A DNA stretch of 38,952 nt. Origin: CAYUNA01 sp047629355. GTDB taxonomy: Bacteria; Bacteroidota; Bacteroidia; Chitinophagales; Saprospiraceae. Below, piece by piece: positions 25,593-33,480 of the stretch. Position 1 is the first letter of the stretch. Every line of letters starts with the position of its first letter. The notes under the pieces are model-generated. The model saw only the letters and a program-made list of their open reading frames with translations, searched no databases and was not told where the DNA came from. A program made the translations under genes and the position numbers. The stretch covers positions 1 through 38,952 of the forward strand of contig JBLHWU010000023.1 of assembly GCA_047629355.1 (NCBI GenBank), read 5' to 3'.

Positions 25593-25637
25593 TTTAGTCG
25601 CTAAACTGCTTATTATTGAAAGCGTTTAGTGGCTAAA
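25593..25637. promoter_or_regulatory. Candidate operator: two TTTAGTSGCTAAA sites 32 bp apart
   Basis: TTTAGTCGCTAAA (25593-25605) and TTTAGTGGCTAAA (25625-25637) are near-palindromic 13-mers, three helical turns apart, 25-70 bp before the TonB receptor start. A partial third, GCGGCTAATTTA, overlaps the first. A dimeric repressor site is possible; no regulator gene is adjacent. Confidence 0.35.
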
Positions 25638-25831
25638 ATCGTTGCTGCATTTTAAAGTAAACCTCAATTACAGCGGATTAAATCAGTCTCAAATTTAAAC
25701 AAATGGAACAGAAAACCGAAAGAATCACTAAGTTCTAGTCTTATTTACTTAAAAACGCCTACAGATCTTTTGAAATCAACCCTTCAAATTAGGTTTTATC
25801 TTTTTGAATCTCTAAATTGCCGTTCATTTTA

Positions 25832-25966
25832 AAAATCCAACTATAACTATTTGACAAAGGTCAGAAGTCAGACTGCTTTGCTGTCAGAAGTCAGAAAATA
25901 CATGTTATTTATCTGTCTTCTGACAATGAAATAGTCTGACCTCTGGAAATAAAATCCAATTATAAC
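25832..25966. repeat. Hairpin (25857-25947) flanked by 16-bp direct repeats
   Basis: AAAATCCAAYTATAAC occurs at 25832-25847 and 25951-25966 (15 of 16 identical). Between them lies a long imperfect hairpin built from GTCAGAAGTCAGA words, related to the one at 10527-10600. The right direct repeat ends 2 bp before the ATG of the oxidoreductase. Confidence 0.65.
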
Positions 25967-25968
25967 GT

Positions 25969-26928
25969 ATGAAATCCCTAGTCTTTACAGAATACAAAGC
26001 TCCATTATCTTACCAAGAGTCTACCGAACCCATTGCGAAAGATGGGCAAAAACTCGTCAAAATGCAAGCCGCAGCCTTCAATCGCCGCGACTTTTGGATA
26101 ACCTTGGGTCTATATCCGGGCATCGTTCCAAATTGCATTCTAGGGTCAGACGGCGTAGGGGAAGTGGATGGAAAGCAGTACATCATCAATCCAAATGTAG
26201 CGTGGGGCGAGGGTGATTTACCCAGTAAAAATTATACGATTTTAGGAATGCCGGTCAACGGTACTTTTGCAGAATATATCGCGGTGGATGTCGACCGTTT
26301 GGTTGAAAAACCAGCGCATTTAACGACCGAACAAGCAGCGGCGTTGCCACTTGGCGGATTGACCGCTTATCACGCTGTTTTTGGGAAATGCCAATTGAAA
26401 AAGGGCGAAAAAATCTTTATTACCGGTGTTGGTGGAGGAGTGTCTCAAATGGCAGTACAGTTTGCAATCGCAGCAGGGGCCGAAGTCTGGGTGTCATCGA
26501 GTTCGGAAGCGAAGATTTTGAAAGCGATGGAGTGGGGGGCGAAAGGCGGTATCAATTATACGAAAGAGGACTGGGCAAAACGCTTGGCAAAAGATACGGG
26601 TGGCTTTGATGTGATTATTGATAGCGCAGGCGGCGAAGGTTTCAAGGACTTGATTCGAATTTCAAAAACGGGCGGTCGAATTGGTATTTACGGCGGTACG
26701 CGTGGTGCGATTCCAAAGCTCAATCCTGCTCATATTTTTCTAAAACATTTGACCATTTTTGGCTGTACGATGGGTACGGATGATGAGTTTTTAAAAATGG
26801 TTGATTTTGTGAATAAACATCAGATTGTACCGTTGGTTGATTCTGTTTTTAGTTTAGAAGATGGTAATAAAGGCTTACAGAAAATGGCGAAGGGCGAGCA
26901 ATTTGGTAAAGTAATATTAAGTCTCTAG
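25969..26928 (+). CDS. MDR-family NAD(P)H-dependent oxidoreductase (quinone reductase-like), 319 aa
   Basis: This is a medium-chain dehydrogenase/reductase. It has an N-terminal GroES-like domain (1-125: AAAFNRRDFWITLGLYPG, LGSDGVGEV, GTFAEYIAV), then a Rossmann domain with LPLGGLTAYHAVF and FITGVGGGVSQMAVQFA (about 150-166), and GFDVIIDSAGG. The family GHE zinc site is replaced by LGSDG and the structural Cys lobe is missing, so it is a zinc-independent quinone oxidoreductase-like enzyme with NADPH as the likely cofactor. The substrate is unknown. The gene is alone, and its leader is supplied by a hairpin repeat and its direct repeat. Confidence 0.85.
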   Translation: MKSLVFTEYKAPLSYQESTEPIAKDGQKLVKMQAAAFNRRDFWITLGLYPGIVPNCILGSDGVGEVDGKQYIINPNVAWGEGDLPSKNYTILGMPVNGTFAEYIAVDVDRLVEKPAHLTTEQAAALPLGGLTAYHAVFGKCQLKKGEKIFITGVGGGVSQMAVQFAIAAGAEVWVSSSSEAKILKAMEWGAKGGINYTKEDWAKRLAKDTGGFDVIIDSAGGEGFKDLIRISKTGGRIGIYGGTRGAIPKLNPAHIFLKHLTIFGCTMGTDDEFLKMVDFVNKHQIVPLVDSVFSLEDGNKGLQKMAKGEQFGKVILSL

Positions 26929-26970
26929 TCAGGAAGCATAATATCGTATAAAGTAAGTTTTTTTGAACTT

Positions 26971-27025
26971 TAACAAAGGAAGTTTGAAGGGCAAAAGTGG
27001 TTTGTAAAAACCGTTTTACTTACTT
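26971..27025 (-). repeat. Partial palindromic repeat, left arm of hairpin C (copy 6)
   Basis: AACAAAGGAAGTTTGAAGGG and GTGGTTTGTAAAAACC follow the family, but the outer right arm is gone, replaced by CTTACTTTACTACG. TAAAGTAAG at 26949-26957 and CTTACTTTA at 27020-27028 form an inverted pair around it. It is a decayed copy 45 bp after the oxidoreductase stop. Confidence 0.55.
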
Positions 27026-27044
27026 TACTACGCCTTACTTAATA

Positions 27045-27087
27045 GTCCGCAAAAGCTGTCTACTGCCAGTTTTTGCGGACATTTTTT
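27045..27087 (+). terminator. Intrinsic terminator
   Basis: GTCCGCAAAA pairs with TTTTGCGGAC, loop of 16, then ATTTTTT. It serves the oxidoreductase gene, 117 bp upstream. Confidence 0.8.
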
Positions 27088-27150
27088 AAATCATTAATGT
27101 TCAGCTACGAGCAACATTAACACTTTAAAACATAAACATAAACACACATT

Positions 27151-28464
27151 CTAATAAGAAAGCTGCATTAACCGCTCTAAAATCTCCTCCCGCATTTGCT
27201 GGAATTGCGCAGACAAATCAGGGTTTTTCTTTTTAAAATTAGCCGCATTTCTGCGTTCTTTAAATTTTTTCCAGAAATTCATATATTGCTCAGTAATTAA
27301 CCCAAATGGAACAATTGATAAAAAGTAAATGAATGTTATCCAGCCATTTCCAAAAACTAAATGCACCAACAACGTTTGTAAAAAGTAGAAAAACGGAAAG
27401 GACAATAAACCGGTTACGGACTTAAAAGTTGGGGCAAAAGCATCGCTCGAGTTAAAACGATTGTTAACATATTTTGGAAAAAAAGTTGGTAAAAAATGAC
27501 TTAAATAACCGAATAAAAAAAACGGAAAGCCAACGATTACAATTAACCAGTCCAAGGCATTGTTTTTTGAATTTTTAAACGCTCGGTCAGAAGAATTAAT
27601 CGTCGTTAATTGTTGAAAATAAATATTGACATTTTCTGAAAAAGCTGCCCAATGTGTGCTGTTCTTTTCTTGTGCTTCGTGAAAGTTTTTTATCAAATTT
27701 TTAACTCGAAAAAAGTGCTTTTCTTCTTTTAATGGATTTTCGGTTTGCTGAATAACTTCTAATTTTTTTATAAATAAATCCTCCGCTTTATCGCGCGCAT
27801 TAATCATTAATTCGCCAAGTCGATGGCTGATTTCTTCCGTTAATTTCTTGACGTCTTCAAAGGCATCACTGGCTGCATTTTTTTGAAAATCAGCAACTTG
27901 TATCATTTTTCCAAAATTAACAACGATCTTGTCTCGAAATTTTGTACCGTCTGAATACGTCAAGCCAACGGGCAAGATGCGCAGGTTTAATCTGAAATTA
28001 TGTGCTTTTGCTGTTGCCATTGCAATTCGTCCGCAGCCCGTTTTAATTTGTCGCAAATGTCGTTCAGAAAAGCTTGACCCTTCAGGACACATAAATAGCA
28101 TTTTACCTTTAGATAAATGCGCAATTGCATTTTCAAATGCCTTATCGTTATTCAGTGGTTTACCACCCGTATCCTTATATCGCTCGACGGGGATACAATA
28201 AAACGTATTGAAAAACCAGCTTCCAAATTTGGTTTTAAACATGCTTGAATTCGCTAAAAAATTGACCATTCGAGGTACGCGTGTACAAACATTCAGTGGG
28301 TCCATCATCGTTGCTGGATGGTTAGAAACAATAATAACTGCTCCTTCTACTTCGGCTCTTTTTCTATTGACAATCGTCGTTTTTGCGTAGAAAAAACAAA
28401 AAGCAATTTTGGCGATGGTTTTTACAAAATTGTAAAAGAAGACGAGGAATAATTTTTTAATCAC
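27151..28464 (-). CDS. PlsC-type 1-acylglycerol-3-phosphate acyltransferase, 437 aa
   Basis: This is a membrane acyltransferase of glycerophospholipid synthesis or remodelling. The N-terminal helix (6-26, FLVFFYNFVKTIAKIAFCFF) precedes the catalytic HxxxxD motif in SNHPATMMDPLN (His49, Asp55). The glycerol-binding motif MCPEGSSF (about 125-132) and GCGRIAMA follow. Two further hydrophobic stretches near 310-395 (DWLIVIVGFPFFLFGYL, SFPFFYFLQTLLVHLVF) make it longer than a minimal PlsC (about 250 residues), as in a Bacteroidota subgroup. The start is GTG at 28464; no ATG lies before the hydrophobic helix. The acyl acceptor is uncertain. Confidence 0.85.
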   Translation of the reverse strand: MIKKLFLVFFYNFVKTIAKIAFCFFYAKTTIVNRKRAEVEGAVIIVSNHPATMMDPLNVCTRVPRMVNFLANSSMFKTKFGSWFFNTFYCIPVERYKDTGGKPLNNDKAFENAIAHLSKGKMLFMCPEGSSFSERHLRQIKTGCGRIAMATAKAHNFRLNLRILPVGLTYSDGTKFRDKIVVNFGKMIQVADFQKNAASDAFEDVKKLTEEISHRLGELMINARDKAEDLFIKKLEVIQQTENPLKEEKHFFRVKNLIKNFHEAQEKNSTHWAAFSENVNIYFQQLTTINSSDRAFKNSKNNALDWLIVIVGFPFFLFGYLSHFLPTFFPKYVNNRFNSSDAFAPTFKSVTGLLSFPFFYFLQTLLVHLVFGNGWITFIYFLSIVPFGLITEQYMNFWKKFKERRNAANFKKKNPDLSAQFQQMREEILERLMQLSY

Positions 28465-28579
28465 AGGAGTGTTTGTGTGGCAATTTTTAGATTGCAGGTT
28501 ATCAATGGTTTTACTTTTCTACATGTAAATTTATAAAAAAATAATGAGTTAGATTTTTCAATAAGTAAGTAGGCTACTT

Positions 28580-28697
28580 GTCACTGCTCAGGTCTTATTT
28601 CGCATTCCTTAGGGGAGGGAAGAACTTGGGCAGTAAGCCCAAATTCTTCCCTCCCCTAAAATCCCTTTGTCAACTACTCAGCACTTGAGTAGTTATC
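28580..28697. mobile_element. Degenerate MITE relative enclosing a 23-bp hairpin (copy 7)
   Basis: The left edge GTCACTGCTCAGGT and the right edge ACTTGAGTAGTTAT resemble the TIRs of the MITE at 3651 and 38656. Inside, 28609-28659 form a hairpin with arms TTAGGGGAGGGAAGAA plus TTGGGC, followed by ATCCCTTTGTC, the usual end of the hairpin family. The right edge contains the TAA stop of the phosphatase gene. No target duplication is recognisable. A small perfect stem AACTACTCA/TGAGTAGTT at 28671-28694 adds to it. Confidence 0.5.
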
Positions 28698-29829
28698 TTT
28701 TTTCCGTACCAATCACATCTTTTTCCAATTCCAATCGGTCAGGTTCGTAAGTATATTTTTCTTTCAATTGGTCACGCACTTCCCGCGTCAGACCAAATTT
28801 GACTGCTAAATAATTGTCCATGTCGCCATATCGCTCGTTGACTGTATTGATGACAGAATCAAAGTACGAATCTCGCACGATGAATAAATATTCCAATGTT
28901 TCTTGGTCAAGACCAATAAGTCTTGCCTGGCGAATTTTCTTCTGATTGGCTCTTTGACGGTAATAATTAGACATCAAATAATCTTGTCGAATCGTTTTCA
29001 TATCTACATCCATCGCCGCCAAAATAACGGCAGTCATAAAACCCGTTCGGTCTTTTCCTCCAGAACAGTGATAAATCAACGGCTCATTTCCATCCACTAA
29101 AAGCAAATCTAAAACAGGTTGAAAATCATGCGATACACTATCCGCAAATGCTTCCATGAGTTTGACGAAAGTTTGTTCAGCATCTTTACCTTTTAAGCGT
29201 TTTTTGAGGACGTCTTTTCGGAGTTTTTGAAAGGATTTTCCGTCTTTTTCACCAATTGGGTAACGAATATAGCGAATACCTGCTGGTAAATTATTAGGAT
29301 GTTTCTCTTGTTCGACGTCACTCCGGAAATCACAAACGGTCTTGATACCGAGATTAGTCAATAAAGCGTGGTCACTTTTTTCGAGGTCAGACAATTTTCC
29401 AGAGCGGTAAATTTTTCCCCACTTTACACGGCGTCCGTCTTTGGTTTCCAAGCCACCGATGTCTCGTAAATTGGGCTGGTTCTGTAAAGGGATTCTGCGC
29501 TCGGAAACGATTCGCTTGGCTGTTCTTTCAGATTTAATACCAAAGAAGATGCGCTTGTTTTTTCCAATATCAGATAACAATAATTCAGTGCCTTCAAACT
29601 TAGCAATCGGCTTAGTCCAGTCAATTTCTTTTCGAGAAGTTCCAGTATAAACTTCCCAAATAGCGTCTTTTTTGAATTTTAATAGATAATCTCCGTTTTC
29701 ATAATGAATAACTTTGACGGGAGAATCAATCAAATCTTTACTTTTTGGAATAGTGCTATTGGCACAGCTATTTAATATTAAAATGGCTGCAAATAGGAAA
29801 ACGATGGAGCTGAAAATTCTTGGTAACAT
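28693..29829 (-). CDS. IphP-type tyrosine/serine phosphatase, lipoprotein, 378 aa
   Basis: The signal peptide ends in a lipobox (LILNSC, Cys22), so the enzyme is probably membrane-anchored outside the cytoplasm. After a beta-rich N-terminal region (30-110) comes the phosphatase domain. It contains the family start NLRDIGGLETKDGRRVKWGK (120-139), IYRSGKLSDL, TVCDFRSDVE, and the catalytic P-loop HCSGGKDRTG (254-263) with nucleophile Cys255 and Arg261. The C-terminal helical part includes LLMSNYYRQR-like YLMSNYYRQ. All catalytic residues are intact. The natural substrate is unknown; IphP relatives act on phosphotyrosine, phosphoserine or phosphoinositides. The stop codon lies in the TIR-like edge of an adjoining element. 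Confidence 0.88.
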   Translation of the reverse strand: MLPRIFSSIVFLFAAILILNSCANSTIPKSKDLIDSPVKVIHYENGDYLLKFKKDAIWEVYTGTSRKEIDWTKPIAKFEGTELLLSDIGKNKRIFFGIKSERTAKRIVSERRIPLQNQPNLRDIGGLETKDGRRVKWGKIYRSGKLSDLEKSDHALLTNLGIKTVCDFRSDVEQEKHPNNLPAGIRYIRYPIGEKDGKSFQKLRKDVLKKRLKGKDAEQTFVKLMEAFADSVSHDFQPVLDLLLVDGNEPLIYHCSGGKDRTGFMTAVILAAMDVDMKTIRQDYLMSNYYRQRANQKKIRQARLIGLDQETLEYLFIVRDSYFDSVINTVNERYGDMDNYLAVKFGLTREVRDQLKEKYTYEPDRLELEKDVIGTEKR

Positions 29830-29890
29830 AAATTTTTAGTTGTAGTTGTTGTTATTGAAAATGCCTTTTACAAAATTAAAATATTGTTTG

Positions 29891-30322
29891 CTGAAAACTC
29901 AACAGATTTTTCAGATTGATTGTGACTAAAGGGAGTTTGAGGGATAAAAGTGGTTTGTAAAACCGCTTTTATTCCTCAAACTCCCACTCGAGCTGCCGCA
30001 GGCAGCGCGCATTGTATTTTTTGAAGCTCGAAAATCTTGCGATTTTCTCGCTGCTTAATTTTTTAGCAACCTCTTGTTACCATCTAGGCAAAATAAATTA
30101 ATAAAGTGGTCATTTTAGACTAGCCATTTTTTTGTTTAAGGAATTTAAAAAATCCTTGCATAGCCTATGCTATAGAAGTATTTTTCAGGTCTCTTAAACT
30201 GAAAAAGGGCAGGCTATAAATGGCTAATTTATTATTTTACTTTGCCTTGCTACTTCATGCTGAGTTAAACTTGGTCATTTTCATGAAAACTTGACCATTT
30301 TTAAAATCTGTTGAGTTTTCAG
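29891..30322. mobile_element. 432-bp non-autonomous element: 20-bp TIRs, 7-bp duplication
   Basis: The ends are exact 20-bp inverted repeats, CTGAAAACTCAACAGATTTT at 29891-29910 and its reverse complement at 30303-30322. Both are flanked directly by TTGTTTG (29884-29890 and 30323-30329). No open frame is inside. The interior holds a complete reverse copy of the hairpin family (29929-30080: C on 29931-29985, B around AGCTGCCGCAGGCAGC, A with GAAAATC-ttgc-GATTTTC) and a 162-bp palindrome (30086-30247). It lies between the phosphatase gene and mtaB, which are divergent. Confidence 0.85.
30086..30247. repeat. 162-bp palindrome, AGGCAAAATAA ends
   Basis: The halves are complementary over about 80 bp with scattered mismatches, around the centre GCATAGCCTATGC. 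It resembles the palindrome at 16642-16801 in length, in AATAATAA and CATTT-TAGAC words, and in standing at the A side of a hairpin-family copy. Confidence 0.65.
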
Positions 30323-30329
30323 TTGTTTG

Positions 30330-30647
30330 AGATAATCTAAAGTTGCAGAAGCGAAAAAGGCGGCAAATATAGTAGAACTACATATAAAAGGGAATAGTAA
30401 GCAGAATGTTGAGTGAATTAGCTAAAAAGTAACTTTATTTAATTCGCGTTCCTTAAAGTAGAAATAGATAAAACACAAAATAACCTATTGAAGCGTCGGA
30501 AGTAATGCGTGTTGATTAATTCGGTAAATTTTTTTCAAAACTTTCCTTAAAAATGGTTTGAATGGTCCATTTATTGAAGCCTTTTTTTAAATAAAAATAG
30601 CGGAAAAAGATGTTTAAAAATTACCGTATTAATTAGCACACGTTACT
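30330..30647. other. Gap without gene before mtaB
   Basis: I see no coding region or clear structure in these 318 bp. Confidence 0.4.
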
Positions 30648-30655
30648 TACCTTTG
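30648..30655 (+). promoter_or_regulatory. Promoter -7 box for mtaB
   Basis: TACCTTTG is an exact TAnnTTTG match, 21 bp before the ATG at 30677. It overlaps a possible TTG start at 30653 and so argues against it. Confidence 0.55.
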
Positions 30656-30676
30656 CGCCAAAAAAAGAAAAATGTC

Positions 30677-32038
30677 ATGGCTACACCAAAATCTGTCGCT
30701 TTTTATACCCTCGGCTGCAAGCTGAATTATTCGGAAACTTCGTCTATCGGACGGATGTTTGAAGATGCGGGCTATCAGGAAGTGAAATTTAATGACGGCG
30801 CGAATATATACGTCATCAATACTTGTTCGGTAACGGATTTTGCAGACAAAAAATGTCGGCAAATCGTACGTCGGGCCTTACGTAAATCACCCAACGCGTT
30901 TGTGGTGGTGATTGGTTGTTATGCGCAGTTGAAGCCGCAAGAGATTTCGAAAATCGAAGGTGTGGACTTGGTTTTGGGTGCGGCGGAGAAGTTTAGAATC
31001 CTAGGTTTTATTGATGATTTGTCGAAAGCACCAGGTAAAGGTATGGTTCAGGCGGGTGAAGTGCGCGAGGCGAAAAATTTTGTCAATTCGTTTTCTTTCG
31101 GCGATAGAACGCGTTCGTTTTTGAAAGTGCAAGATGGCTGTGATTATAAATGTTCTTTCTGTACGATTCCATTGGCGCGAGGAAATAGCCGTAGCGATAC
31201 TGTTGAAAGTGTAGTTGAAAATGCCGAAAAAATCGCCGCAATGGGTGTTAAAGAAATTGTGTTAACTGGTGTGAATATCGGTGACTTTGGCAATGGAACG
31301 GAAGTTATAGAAGGGACGAAGCCGAAAAAAGAGGCCATGTTTATCGACCTCATCAAAGAATTGGACAAGGTAGAAGGCATTGAACGTTTTCGGATTTCGA
31401 GTATTGAACCGAATTTGTTGACGAATGAAATTATCGAATTTGTAGCGCAATCCGAGCGATTTGTACCGCATTTTCACATTCCGATGCAAAGTGGAAATAA
31501 TAAGCAATTGAAAGCGATGCGCCGCCGTTACAAGCGCGAATTGTACGCTGACCGGGTGGCTACCATTAAACATTTGATGCCACATTGCTGTATTGGCGTG
31601 GATGCGATTGTTGGTTTTCCTGGTGAAACAGAAGAGGACTTTTTGGAAACATATCGCTTTTTGAATGAATTAGACGTGTCTTATTTTCACGTTTTTACTT
31701 ATTCAGAACGACCGAATACTTTGGCAGCTGAGATGGAAGATACGGTTTCGATACAAGAACGTCGCCGTCGAAACCAAATGTTGACCATTTTATCAGAAAA
31801 AAAACGCCGACATTTTTACAATGAAAATATGGGTCGTCGTCGCGAAGTATTGTTTGAAGGAAGTAGAGAAGCGGGACGAATGTCAGGTTTTACAGATAAT
31901 TATATTAAAATTGATACTGATATAGACCTTGACCTAATTAATCAATTAGGTGTCGTTCAACTGATGGCAGTCAACGAAAAGGGCAATGTTGATGTTGTAA
32001 GGATGGACATTCCCGAAGGAATTTTTGAAATCGTGTAG
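30677..32038 (+). CDS. mtaB: tRNA t6A37 methylthiotransferase MtaB, 453 aa
   Basis: This radical SAM enzyme adds a methylthio group to t6A at position 37 of ANN-decoding tRNAs. The N-terminal MTTase domain holds three Cys of the auxiliary 4Fe-4S cluster: Cys14 in YTLGCKLN, Cys50 in VINTCSVT and Cys81 in VIGCYAQ. The radical SAM motif CDYKCSFC gives Cys155, Cys159 and Cys162. Later blocks HFHIPMQSGNNKQLKAMRR, DAIVGFPGETEEDF and FTYSERPNTLA are family marks. A TRAM domain closes the protein (about 385-453). The ATG is chosen over an upstream TTG because the promoter box covers the latter. Its TAG stop lies in the GTAGG end of the next repeat. Confidence 0.93.
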   Translation: MATPKSVAFYTLGCKLNYSETSSIGRMFEDAGYQEVKFNDGANIYVINTCSVTDFADKKCRQIVRRALRKSPNAFVVVIGCYAQLKPQEISKIEGVDLVLGAAEKFRILGFIDDLSKAPGKGMVQAGEVREAKNFVNSFSFGDRTRSFLKVQDGCDYKCSFCTIPLARGNSRSDTVESVVENAEKIAAMGVKEIVLTGVNIGDFGNGTEVIEGTKPKKEAMFIDLIKELDKVEGIERFRISSIEPNLLTNEIIEFVAQSERFVPHFHIPMQSGNNKQLKAMRRRYKRELYADRVATIKHLMPHCCIGVDAIVGFPGETEEDFLETYRFLNELDVSYFHVFTYSERPNTLAAEMEDTVSIQERRRRNQMLTILSEKKRRHFYNENMGRRREVLFEGSREAGRMSGFTDNYIKIDTDIDLDLINQLGVVQLMAVNEKGNVDVVRMDIPEGIFEIV

Positions 32039-32149
32039 GAGCTACCCTTGTGGTCGCTCTCGTATGATTTTAGATAAAATAAATTCTGAAATAATCATCG
32101 GGTAAATTTTGAAATAAACGTTGGGCGACCACAAGCGTGCGCCCCCTAC
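32035..32149. repeat. GTAGG-ended inverted repeat, copy 2
   Basis: The left arm GTAGGAGCTACCCTTGTGGT and the right arm, in reverse GTAGGGGGCGCACGCTTGTG, pair around an AT-rich centre. As in copy 1, the TAG of the left end is the stop codon of the upstream gene (mtaB). The right end lies 10 bp before the ATG of the radical SAM gene. Confidence 0.75.
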
Positions 32150-32159
32150 ACCCGAACTT

Positions 32160-33182
32160 ATGAGTCTATACATTAAAGACGGATTAAACTTTGTTTCCAA
32201 ACTAACGCCTCGCCGTCTTTGGAATATGACCAAATTGGTTAGCTCTTTTTATATCACAAAGTGGACGCGAAAGCCCGTTCAGTGGGGCTTACCAATGACA
32301 ATTTCTGTTGAACCGACCACCGCTTGTAACCTTCGCTGCCCCGAATGTCCGAGTGGTCTTCGCGCTTTTACCCGCCCGACTGGTAATCTTAAAGCTGATT
32401 TTTTTAAAAGTACAATCGACGAGTTATATAAGGATTTACTCTACCTCATTTTTTATTTTCAAGGCGAACCATATATCAATCCCAACTTTTTGGACATGGT
32501 AAAATATGCCAATGAAAAGGGTATTTACACGATTACATCTACCAATGGGCATTTTTTAAATGATAAAAATGCAAAAGCGACGATTGAATCTGGTTTGGAT
32601 AGAATGATTATTTCAGTCGATGGAACGACGCAAGAGGTATATGAAAATTATCGAAAAGCAGGAAAGTTGGAAAGCGTTTTGGAAGGTGCACGGAATGTGG
32701 TGAAGTGGAAAAAAGAGTTGAAATCAGCGACGCCGCACATTATTTTTCAATTTTTGGTCGTGAAGCCGAACGAGCATCAAATTCCAGAAATTTATAAATT
32801 GGCGGAAGAAATTGGTGTAGATGAAGTGAAGTTGAAAACGGCACAAGTGTACGATTACGAAAATGGCAACGACCTGATTCCAACGATTGGTAAATATGCA
32901 CGCTACGAAGAAACGGCTGACGGGACTTGGCGAGTTAAGAATAAGTTACTCAATCATTGCTGGAAATTGTGGCATTCCTGCGTGATTACTTGGGATGGTA
33001 TGGTTGTGCCTTGTTGTTTTGATAAAGACGCGACGCATCGGTTGGGAGATTTGAAAAAGGAATCGTTTGCGGAATTGTGGCACGGTAAATCGTATGTTGA
33101 CTTTAGAAAAATGCTACTGAAGGGGCGCGACCAGATTGATATTTGTAAAAATTGTACGGAAGGGTGTAAGGTTTGGGCGTAA
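32160..33182 (+). CDS. Radical SAM/SPASM domain protein, 340 aa
   Basis: The radical SAM motif CNLRCPEC (Cys56, Cys60, Cys63), preceded by SVEPTTA, binds the SAM-reducing 4Fe-4S cluster. FYFQGEPYINPNF, ITSTNGHFL and MIISVDGTTQEVYENYRKAG follow the family. The C-terminal SPASM region carries the auxiliary-cluster Cys residues in NHCWKLWHSC, VVPCCFDKDATHRLG and ICKNCTEGCKVW. SPASM proteins modify peptides, proteins or small molecules; no precursor peptide gene is seen nearby, so the substrate is unknown. An upstream TTG (32121) would add 13 residues encoded by the repeat arm; the ATG at 32160 is preferred. It may be co-transcribed with mtaB. Confidence 0.85.
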   Translation: MSLYIKDGLNFVSKLTPRRLWNMTKLVSSFYITKWTRKPVQWGLPMTISVEPTTACNLRCPECPSGLRAFTRPTGNLKADFFKSTIDELYKDLLYLIFYFQGEPYINPNFLDMVKYANEKGIYTITSTNGHFLNDKNAKATIESGLDRMIISVDGTTQEVYENYRKAGKLESVLEGARNVVKWKKELKSATPHIIFQFLVVKPNEHQIPEIYKLAEEIGVDEVKLKTAQVYDYENGNDLIPTIGKYARYEETADGTWRVKNKLLNHCWKLWHSCVITWDGMVVPCCFDKDATHRLGDLKKESFAELWHGKSYVDFRKMLLKGRDQIDICKNCTEGCKVWA

Positions 33183-33219
33183 ATTAAAAGTTATTCACTA
33201 CCGTGTAATATAAATTTAC

Positions 33220-33362
33220 GTAAGCTCAAACTGATTTTAGAACCACACTTAATCCATCGCCTACGACGACGGAGCTTTTGAGGGAGAAAAATGGGTGTAA
33301 ACCCATTTTTCTCGCTCAAACTTCCCTTGTTCAAATAACTTCTGAAATCAGTTTGAACTTAC
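33220..33362. mobile_element. 143-bp MITE carrying hairpin-family copy 9
   Basis: The ends GTAAGCTCAAACTGATTTT and, in reverse, GTAAGTTCAAACTGATTTC are 23-bp inverted repeats with two mismatches. They are flanked by AAATTTAC (33212-33219) and AAATTCAC (33363-33370), 7 of 8 identical. Inside, hairpin C (33277-33320) has arms TTTGAGGGAGAAAAATGGGT and one mismatch; B is degenerate (CGCCTACGACGACGG). Confidence 0.75.
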
Positions 33363-33374
33363 AAATTCACTGAA

Positions 33375-33480
33375 ATTGAGCTTCAAAAAATACAATGCGC
33401 TTTGCCGCAGTCAAAGCGGGTGTAATATTGAGGGATAAAAACGGTTTTCGCAAACTCGTTTTTATCCCTCAAACTCCTTC
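33375..33480 (+). repeat. Palindromic repeat, hairpins B and C (copy 10)
   Basis: A forward copy: the A remnant is TTGAGCTTC, B is GCTTTG-ccgcagt-CAAAGC, and C (33428-33473) has arms TTGAGGGATAAAAACG. Outer words TACCGTGTAATATAAATTTA (33199-33218) and, in reverse, TAGCGTGTAAAGTAAATTT (from 33531) suggest that this copy once formed a 333-bp element into which the 143-bp MITE inserted. Confidence 0.65.

Noticed and set aside
30653..30676. N-terminal extension of MtaB from TTG 30653
   Set aside because: The TTG is part of the TACCTTTG promoter box; the ATG at 30677 gives a normal MtaB N-terminus.
32121..32159. N-terminal extension of the radical SAM protein from TTG 32121
   Set aside because: The 13 extra residues are encoded by the right arm of the GTAGG repeat; the ATG at 32160 fits the family start.
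32160..33182. RiPP maturase with a precursor peptide
   Set aside because: The SPASM enzyme would allow it, but no small peptide gene with a leader was found in the flanking DNA, which is filled with palindromic repeats.
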